From Anaerolineales bacterium UBA3071 (GTDB taxonomy: Bacteria > Chloroflexota > Anaerolineae > UBA3071): a DNA stretch of 10,274 nt. The notes beneath the pieces were generated by a model, which had not been told where the DNA came from, ran no database searches, and saw only the letters and a program-made list of their open reading frames with translations. Shown here piece by piece: positions 5,773 through 10,274 of this stretch; within the stretch, counting starts at the first letter, position 1, and every line of letters begins with the position of its first letter. A program made the position numbers and the translations under genes. Location: positions 1 through 10,274 of the forward strand of contig DFBV01000173.1 of NCBI GenBank assembly GCA_002366755.1, read 5' to 3'.

Positions 5773-6645
5773 TTATATCGCCTCCACTACGACCAACAGC
5801 ATTGAGCTCAGCATGTATACCGAGGCGTACTTGAACAACCCGAAGTTCAGCCGTTCTGACGGGCGCACGACGCTGGTGATGGCCAGAGCCAACAATCCTG
5901 CGCTGAGCACGGCCAGCAGTCGCAGGTAGCCCCAGGTCATGCCGATGCCGATCGCCGCAACTGCGATGGCGAGAGATGCAGCCAGGCTGGATAAGGCGAT
6001 GGTCACACGCGTCACCTGGAAGCCGTAGGCCGAGGGGAAGGTAGGGATGCCTGCCCTTCGGTAGTCTTCGTAGTAGCGCATGTTGAAGGTCATGATGTGG
6101 GTGGGGATCCACAGCAGCACTCCCAGCGCCAGCGATAGACCGATCCAGTCAATCTGTCCTGTACCGAGAGCGCGCCCGGCCAGGATTGGCATTCCGCCCG
6201 AGATGCCGCCCCAAACGATAGACCAGGGCGTGCGGCGCTTAAGCCAGATTGTATACACCACCACGTCGAAGAATAAGCCGGCGAAGACTATGGTGCCATA
6301 CAGTGGGGAGAGGGCAAATGCCCAGCCCACGCCGAGCCAAGCGAGCGCCAGCCCGACCAGCAAGGCATTGCTGGCCTCCACCCGACCCAAGGGCAGCGGG
6401 CGGTTAGCCGTGCGCTTCATCTTCGCGTCGATGTCCCGGTCGCAGACCATGTTGAGCACGGTGCTGCCGCCGATGGCCAGGAACAGGCTACCGGTCAGCG
6501 CCAGGAGCGCCTGCCAGTTCAACACCGGGCAGCGCGCGCTCATGAAGCCAGCCAGCCCCGTTGTGAGCAGCAGTCCGCTCTGGAGCGGTTTGGTCAGCAC
6601 CCAGTAGGTACGAAGCTTCACATGGGTTGCCTGGAACGCTCTCAA
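5773..6645 (-). CDS. ctaB: Heme o synthase (protoheme IX farnesyltransferase), UbiA family
   Basis: This polytopic UbiA-superfamily prenyltransferase of 290 residues should transfer a farnesyl group to heme b to make heme o, used by heme-copper oxidases. The first Asp-rich site reads N65-x3-D69-x3-D73 within MVCDRDIDAKMKRTANRPLP, the signature seen in CtaB/Cox10. The second conserved loop, YTIWLKRRTPWSIVWGGISG (131-150), and the WIPTH...YYEDYRRAGIPTFP region (179-204) are also CtaB-like. In most CtaB the last region reads PHFW-ALA, so this member is somewhat divergent there. The TTG at 6645 is chosen because AGGAGAGG (6655-6662) lies 9 nt upstream; a GTG eight codons further in is the alternative. 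No heme a synthase (CtaA) gene is nearby. The gene lies 29 nt after the FGE-like gene and 10 nt before the small membrane protein gene. Confidence 0.85.
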   Translation of the reverse strand: MRAFQATHVKLRTYWVLTKPLQSGLLLTTGLAGFMSARCPVLNWQALLALTGSLFLAIGGSTVLNMVCDRDIDAKMKRTANRPLPLGRVEASNALLVGLALAWLGVGWAFALSPLYGTIVFAGLFFDVVVYTIWLKRRTPWSIVWGGISGGMPILAGRALGTGQIDWIGLSLALGVLLWIPTHIMTFNMRYYEDYRRAGIPTFPSAYGFQVTRVTIALSSLAASLAIAVAAIGIGMTWGYLRLLAVLSAGLLALAITSVVRPSERLNFGLFKYASVYMLSSMLLVVVEAI

Positions 6646-6674
6646 CAGTGTCGTCCTCTCCTATTCTATACTGG

Positions 6675-7586
6675 TCATTCGGTGACGGCCCGCACACAAC
6701 GGAAGCCAGCGCTCGGACCAAAGTAGTCCGGCCCGGCGTTATTGCGCGTCCAAACGCGCAGGTTGTATGCATAGTTGGCCTTGCTGCCGCCGCGCATGTA
6801 GCGGTAGTGAGCGCCTTCGTATACGTCGGCCGCCCACTCCCAGACGTTGCCGGCCATGTCGTACACACCGTAGGGGCTGGCCGAGTCCAGCGTCTGATAC
6901 CCTTCGTAGCTTCGGCCATTGTAGAAGCCCACCGGAGTCGTGTCACCCAGCGCGCCGACGATCTTCTCGGACAGATCGTGGCTGCTATAGAAGTTGGCGT
7001 TGTTGGGCTCGATCTCGTCGCCCCAGGGGAAGGGGCGGCCATCGGGTCCACGAGCGGCCTTCTGCCATTCGATCTCTGTGGGCAGCCGCCAACCGTAGAA
7101 CTCACAGTAGGCCTTGGCACCGAACCAGGTGACCATCACCATCGGGTGGTTTTCGTAACCTGGCTTGGGCGTGAAACTGCTGCCGTCGAAATCCAAGCGC
7201 AGTCCGGGGTCATCAAGAGGGATGTGCAGCCATTCCCCGGCCTCGATTTTTTCCTCGTGATCGCAACCGTGGAACTCGTCGCCCGGGTAGTAGCCCACTA
7301 CCTGGTCATCCACGATTCTGACCGTCCCCGTGGCCAAAGCATCGTTCAGATAACGAGCATACTGGGCGTTGGTCGCCTCGGTGACCATGACCTCGTAGTC
7401 GCAGTCAATTGTAGTCTCGTGATTGTGCTGGCCCAGGAGGAACTCCCCGCCTGGCACCAGCGCCCAGGTCTGAGGGTCAATTCCTGTTCCCATTGAGGGT
7501 GGCGGAGCAGGGGGCATGCCCCTGACAGGCGCGCATCCTGCTACCAACAAAGCAACCAGGGTCAGAAGGACAAATGCGCGTTTCAT
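6675..7586 (-). CDS. FGE/SUMF1-like lipoprotein, probably non-catalytic
   Basis: The 303 residues begin with a lipoprotein signal, MKRAFVLLTLVALLVAGC, with the lipobox LVAGC and lipidated C18, so it should be anchored outside the cytoplasmic membrane. The rest is a formylglycine-generating-enzyme (FGE-sulfatase/SUMF1) fold: VPGGEFLLG (44-52), NHPMVMVTWFGAKAYCEFYGWRLPTEIEWQKAARG (146-180), YDMAGNVWEWAADVYEG (242-258), the RGGS motif (265-268) and the terminal GFRCVR (294-299). In true FGE the two active-site cysteines follow the RGGS motif. Here that stretch reads KANYAYNLRVW and has no cysteine, so sulfatase activation is unlikely. The ATG overlaps the stop of the 12-TM gene by 4 bp (ATGA) and has GGGAGGT upstream, so the two are co-translated. 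A structural, binding or maturation role for the adjacent enzyme is inferred. Confidence 0.88.
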   Translation of the reverse strand: MKRAFVLLTLVALLVAGCAPVRGMPPAPPPSMGTGIDPQTWALVPGGEFLLGQHNHETTIDCDYEVMVTEATNAQYARYLNDALATGTVRIVDDQVVGYYPGDEFHGCDHEEKIEAGEWLHIPLDDPGLRLDFDGSSFTPKPGYENHPMVMVTWFGAKAYCEFYGWRLPTEIEWQKAARGPDGRPFPWGDEIEPNNANFYSSHDLSEKIVGALGDTTPVGFYNGRSYEGYQTLDSASPYGVYDMAGNVWEWAADVYEGAHYRYMRGGSKANYAYNLRVWTRNNAGPDYFGPSAGFRCVRAVTE

Positions 7587-9091
7587 CGGGCCACCTCCCG
7601 CTCCAAAGCAGACGTCGTTCCCTCGGAGGACGCCAGCTCTCCTGCAGCGAGTTCCTGCGCCCAGCGCCCCTCTTTCCTGAACAGGTCAAACAACCGCCAC
7701 AGCATGAAGGAGGCCAATGCCACCAACACTGTCGCTAGCCCGACGTCGGTCAGCAGCACCGTCCAGTTTACCAGAGGCTGCTGGGCCGACTCGCTGACGA
7801 ACAGGCGCTTCAACGAAAAGACCGTTGCTGCCCCGAAGGCCAGGTCCGAACTGACGATGACCAACCAACCAAACCACCGTCGGACTCTGCCCTTGAGCCC
7901 CACACGGTCAGCAAAATAGAACAGAATGATCGTGGCGATGATCGCCGACAGAATGTGCCAATGGCCGGTGAGGGTGATGCGCTCTTCGCGCGCCGGCATG
8001 ACTCGCATGGTCTCTTCCAGTGTGACTGCCATGAAGATGCCGACGCCGCTCACTGTGAAGTTCATAAACACCATCTGCCACAGCGAACCGAACCTGAGCG
8101 GGTCGTACACTAAGGCCTTCAGTTTCTGCCAGAAGCTAGCCTTAGTGATCCCGTGCTCGGCCAGCCCCTCGCGGATCAGTTTGTCCCATCCGAAAATAAC
8201 CAGCATCAGAGCGGCCAGCATAGAGGGGACAGCACCCACATAGATGAAAATATGAGCATAAGGCTCATAGGGTACGAGTGCCCACACGGCCAGGGTGATG
8301 ACAATGCAGCCGACGATCATCAGCGGCATGGCGATCTTGTGGAGCAGGCCCTTGAAGTCGAACCAGCGCCCAATGATCAGCGTGATGTCCATGCCGATCA
8401 GGGTGAGCATGATGTGCAGGTGGCCGAGGATCGCCAGTTGCAGTGCCGTCTTGTGCGGCTCACGGATCACGTCTTCGGCCAGGAAGGTCTCGTGACCACT
8501 GCCCCAGTACGAGCCGGTAACCGCGCCGAACAGGGACGAGCCAAGAGTGGCGACAGCCACCATGAAGAAGGCCAGACGTTCTAGGTCAACCCCGCCAGCG
8601 TGGGCGTAGTCCGGGTCTTTGACGCGGTACTCCTTCTTCCATGGCCACAGCGCCGCAGCCAGCAGGACCCCGGCGAAAAAGACAAGAGACTGGCCAAAAA
8701 GGAATATCCCATGAAAAACGCGCTCATGCCCAAAGTAGGCATACCACAACCCGAAGAACATCGCTATCAGGTAGCCGGCGGTGATGGTGGCGTTGATCGT
8801 AGCCCGTTCGTGGTCCTTCATTGGCACAAGGTCCGTGATGAAGTACACCTCAATGGCGACCACGGCCATAGCGATGGTGTGGTAGAGCATGATGATGCGG
8901 CCCTCGCGCTCGGCCTCCACCAGGTCCATGCCAAGAACCCGCACCATAATATCCTTGATGCCCCACTCGGCCAACGGACCGGAGAGCGTCCCCCAGATGG
9001 CTGCGACCAGTGAAATCAGGGCGATTGCAACCAGTGCAAGCCCCTTTGTCGAGCGGAAAAGGTAGTTGAAACGCTTGGAGATTGCTTGCAT
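7583..9091 (-). CDS. 12-TM membrane protein with paired His motifs, heme-copper-oxidase-subunit-I-like
   Basis: This large membrane protein has 502 residues from the ATG at 9091. Twelve membrane helices are visible at about 17-39, 65-85, 99-120, 126-149, 170-195, 214-242, 250-271, 279-301, 335-357, 373-395, 405-429 and 440-468, the number expected for heme-copper oxidase/NO reductase catalytic subunits. Histidines sit at comparable places: H71 in TM2 (MLYHTIAM), H224/H226 in TM6 (LGHLHIML) and H377/H379 in TM10 (TGHWHILS). Heme-copper enzymes use a TM2 His and a TM10 HxH for their hemes. The adjacent His pair of TM7 that helps bind CuB is not seen; only H251 and H280 flank that area. It may therefore be a divergent or CuB-less relative, or an unrelated heme b protein. 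GGAAG lies 8 nt before the ATG; an in-frame TTG at 9106 is the alternative start. A CtaB-like gene two genes downstream supports heme use. Confidence 0.85.
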   Translation of the reverse strand: MQAISKRFNYLFRSTKGLALVAIALISLVAAIWGTLSGPLAEWGIKDIMVRVLGMDLVEAEREGRIIMLYHTIAMAVVAIEVYFITDLVPMKDHERATINATITAGYLIAMFFGLWYAYFGHERVFHGIFLFGQSLVFFAGVLLAAALWPWKKEYRVKDPDYAHAGGVDLERLAFFMVAVATLGSSLFGAVTGSYWGSGHETFLAEDVIREPHKTALQLAILGHLHIMLTLIGMDITLIIGRWFDFKGLLHKIAMPLMIVGCIVITLAVWALVPYEPYAHIFIYVGAVPSMLAALMLVIFGWDKLIREGLAEHGITKASFWQKLKALVYDPLRFGSLWQMVFMNFTVSGVGIFMAVTLEETMRVMPAREERITLTGHWHILSAIIATIILFYFADRVGLKGRVRRWFGWLVIVSSDLAFGAATVFSLKRLFVSESAQQPLVNWTVLLTDVGLATVLVALASFMLWRLFDLFRKEGRWAQELAAGELASSEGTTSALEREVAR

Positions 9092-9117
9092 GAGCCTCAC
9101 TTCCAACTGTACTTGCA

Positions 9118-9131
9118 GGGGATACCTATCC
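9118..9131. repeat. Short palindrome in the leader of the 12-TM gene
   Basis: GGGATA-CC-TATCCC is a perfect 6-bp-arm inverted repeat 27 nt upstream of the chosen start codon. It could be an operator half or an mRNA hairpin. Nothing more can be said. Confidence 0.4.
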
Positions 9132-9144
9132 CAGAATCCCCAAG

Positions 9145-9175
9145 AGGCGGCTCCTCGCCGCGGACAAGCCGCCTA
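9145..9175 (-). repeat. REP-like GTAG-hairpin in the leader of the 12-TM gene
   Basis: AGGCGGCT (9145-9152) and AGCCGCCT (9167-9174) are perfect 8-bp inverted arms around a 14-nt GC-rich loop. Read on the minus strand the structure begins GTAGGCGGCTTG, so a GTAG sits at its foot as in REP sequences. It lies 54-84 nt before the start codon and, if transcribed, would form a stable leader hairpin. Confidence 0.55.
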
Positions 9176-9222
9176 CAGGGTATAGCCTATAGGTTCCTGG
9201 GTAGGCTCCGGAAGGCAGATTC

Positions 9223-9331
9223 GGGGGACTTGGTCCCAATACAGTTTGGTTAGGAGGGAGTTGAACTCCCGATCTCGGCAGTGCAACTGCCTCAGAACGG
9301 CCTGTCTGAACCGTATTGGACTTAGTCCCCA
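9223..9331. repeat. Cloverleaf-like inverted-repeat element
   Basis: The outer arms CCAATACAGTT (9236-9246) and AACCGTATTGG (9309-9319) are inverted repeats matching at 10 of 11 positions, and they extend outwards through GGACTTGGTCC (9226-9236) and GGACTTAGTCC (9318-9328). Enclosed are three adjacent hairpins: GGGAGTT-G-AACTCCC (9256-9270), GGCAGT-GCA-ACTGCC (9277-9291) and TCAGA-N8-TCTGA (9292-9309). The outer stem with three hairpins gives a four-way, cloverleaf-like fold. On the minus strand the order and the GAGTTCAACTC segment resemble D-, anticodon- and T-arms of a tRNA, but the arms do not fit tRNA geometry. It lies directly after the stop of the upstream minus-strand gene, inside the spacer to the 12-TM gene. 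Confidence 0.65.
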
Positions 9332-9332
9332 A

Positions 9333-9956
9333 TCAGGCAGGTTTGATCTGTTTGACAAACCCCCAGGCGAACGCCAGGGCCATCAGCAAAAGCAACGGAG
9401 CCAGGATGGTGAACACCAGCCCCTCACTGAAGAACAGCAGTTGTCGGCCGGTTTTCAGGAAGGCCAGCGCGATGCCGCCCAGGCCGATCAACACCCCGCC
9501 CACGGTCACCCATATGAATCCGCCTGGCGCTTTGCCCTGCCTGACGGCCAGGATCGGCAGGACGAAGACCAGCAGGCCGGCCACCGAGTGCACGATCACC
9601 AGCACCGTTGTCGCCAGCCCAGCCGAGTCGGTGAAGCGGGTGATGGCGATGGCGATCAGCCCGAGGAGCGCGAAGACCAGGTAGGCCTTCTCGTACTTGG
9701 GGCAGAACTCGGCTACCAGCCCCAGCGATAGCCCTGCTGGGATCAGCACGGCGACGATCACGACCCAGGGGCTGGCCAGTGCGTCGTAGGTGAACGCGAT
9801 CAGCAACAACCCGGCCACCAGCAGTACCCCGAAGGAAACCATGTAGTAGATGTCGTGCATCTTCCCTGCCCTGCGGTAGCGGGTCAAGAACCGCCAGAGC
9901 AAGTAGATGGCTACCAGGCCGGTGGCGAGTAGGATGATTCGGTCGAAGAGAGTCAT
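9333..9956 (-). CDS. Multi-TM membrane protein of unknown function, first gene of the cassette
   Basis: This 207-residue hydrophobic protein has about six to seven membrane helices and is a clear paralogue of the protein at 5145-5762 (see the shared motifs there). It differs by a basic loop, RFLTRYRRAGKMHDIYY (about 22-38), and by a polar C-terminal tail, KQIKPA. No named family is recognised. I start it at the ATG at 9956 because GGAG lies about 10 nt upstream and the homology with its paralogue begins there. The open frame continues up to 10007, but that part would lie upstream of the predicted transcription start. It is the first gene downstream of a Crp/Fnr-type site and probably leads the transcript that includes the 12-TM protein, although a 240-bp structured spacer separates them. 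Confidence 0.85.
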   Translation of the reverse strand: MTLFDRIILLATGLVAIYLLWRFLTRYRRAGKMHDIYYMVSFGVLLVAGLLLIAFTYDALASPWVVIVAVLIPAGLSLGLVAEFCPKYEKAYLVFALLGLIAIAITRFTDSAGLATTVLVIVHSVAGLLVFVLPILAVRQGKAPGGFIWVTVGGVLIGLGGIALAFLKTGRQLLFFSEGLVFTILAPLLLLMALAFAWGFVKQIKPA

Positions 9957-9995
9957 GAGCTTTTCTCCTCTTGGTGTGACTACTGCGTTGCGTAC

Positions 9996-10001
9996 ATCAT
10001 A
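9996..10001 (-). promoter_or_regulatory. Extended -10 promoter element (TGCTATGAT on the minus strand)
   Basis: On the minus strand the hexamer TATGAT is preceded by TG one base upstream, making an extended -10. It predicts a start point near 9988-9990 and a leader of about 33 nt before the ATG at 9956. The -35 region at 10019-10024 (CAGACA) is only moderate, as is usual for activator-dependent promoters. Confidence 0.6.
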
Positions 10002-10022
10002 GCACACTTCTCATACCGTGTC

Positions 10023-10038
10023 TGTGACCCTCGTCACA
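10023..10038. promoter_or_regulatory. Crp/Fnr-family binding site TGTGA-N6-TCACA
   Basis: TGTGACCCTCGTCACA matches the Crp-type consensus TGTGA-N6-TCACA in every defined position. Its centre (10030.5) is about 41.5 bp upstream of the start point predicted from the extended -10, the classical class II activator position for Crp/Fnr proteins. The regulator gene that ends at 10084 encodes a Crp/Fnr-type helix-turn-helix, so it is the obvious candidate to bind here. Confidence 0.7.
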
Positions 10039-10083
10039 CAAAGGGCCAAGCAGTGACCCAATCACCGGCGCCAAGCGGTTGTT

Positions 10084-10274
10084 TCAACGGTCTGGCTCGC
10101 CGACCAGCCGTTCCAGTTGCTCCCTGTCGCGGATGACTACCCGACCCCGCTTGACATTCACTACCCCCTCCCGCTCGAGCTGGGCCAGGGCGCGTGATAC
10201 GCTTTCACGCGAGGCCCCAATGAGGGAGCCCAGCTCTTGCTGCGTCAGGCGCACCATGTCGGTCAGGGCGCCGC
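10084..10274 (-). CDS. Crp/Fnr-family transcriptional regulator, C-terminal part
   Basis: The frame is open from the right window edge to a TGA at 10084-10086, giving 62 residues. It contains the Crp-type helix-turn-helix: DMVRLTQQELGSLIGASRES followed by VSRALAQLEREGVVNVKRGRVVI. The recognition helix starts SRESVSRAL, where the R-E-x-x-x-R arrangement matches the residues that Crp uses to contact TGTGA half-sites. It ends ERLVGEPDR. The N-terminal sensor domain lies outside the window, so the signal (cAMP-like ligand, Fe-S cluster or heme) cannot be judged. It is transcribed in the same direction as the cassette and lies about 45 bp before the Crp-type site. Confidence 0.92.
   Translation of the reverse strand, partial: GALTDMVRLTQQELGSLIGASRESVSRALAQLEREGVVNVKRGRVVIRDREQLERLVGEPDR

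Noticed and set aside
6627..7496. 289-residue plus-strand reading frame opposite the FGE-like gene
   Set aside because: The minus strand has a clear lipobox and full FGE domain in an operon. The plus frame shows no domain or ribosome site.
9236..9319. Functional tRNA gene on the minus strand
   Set aside because: The T-arm has a 5-nt loop or a mismatched stem, the anticodon arm has the wrong loop size, and the acceptor stem is not seven paired bases. It is kept only as a cloverleaf-like repeat.
10081..10096. Fourth copy of the GTTGAAAC hairpin at the end of the Crp/Fnr gene
   Set aside because: Only the 8-10 bp core is shared (CCGTTGAAAC on the minus strand). The arms do not pair as in the true copies, so it is probably chance.

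Overview
The window is GC-rich bacterial chromosomal DNA. Dense genes, short operon overlaps, TTG/GTG starts with clear purine-rich ribosome sites, and many small dispersed palindromic repeats suggest a Chloroflexota-like organism. That assignment is an inference from gene style only, since no marker gene is present.

Left part (1-3862, plus strand): the tail of an unidentified Met/Gly-rich protein is followed by a MacB/FtsX-type ABC transporter permease. After about 350 bp of palindrome-rich intergenic DNA comes a two-component pair, an OmpR/PhoB response regulator and its sensor kinase, with a 4-bp ATGA overlap. The kinase's last six codons and stop lie inside a copy of a repeat element.

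Middle (3842-4165): a convergent intergenic region is filled by a repeat cluster. It has three copies of a unit with an AACCCGTTGAAACGGGTT hairpin, two copies of an inverted partner hairpin, 13-bp terminal inverted repeats and short degenerate tandem repeats. It looks like a BIME/MITE-type non-autonomous element.

Right part (4235-10274, minus strand), in transcription order: the C-terminal end of a Crp/Fnr-family regulator; a class-II-like promoter with a perfect TGTGA-N6-TCACA site; a multi-TM protein of unknown function; a structured 240-bp spacer with a cloverleaf-like inverted repeat; a 12-TM His-rich protein resembling heme-copper oxidase subunit I in topology but not in full ligand set; an FGE/SUMF1-like lipoprotein lacking the FGE cysteines; a CtaB-like heme o synthase; and a second multi-TM protein that is a paralogue of the first. 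A further 6-TM hypothetical protein follows after a BIME-like repeat.

The most interesting unit is the tightly packed cassette from 9956 to 5145. Heme farnesylation next to a divergent, probably heme-binding 12-TM protein, an FGE-like lipoprotein and two paralogous membrane proteins, preceded by a Crp/Fnr-type promoter, looks like a respiratory or gas-responsive membrane system. I cannot match it to a described one.
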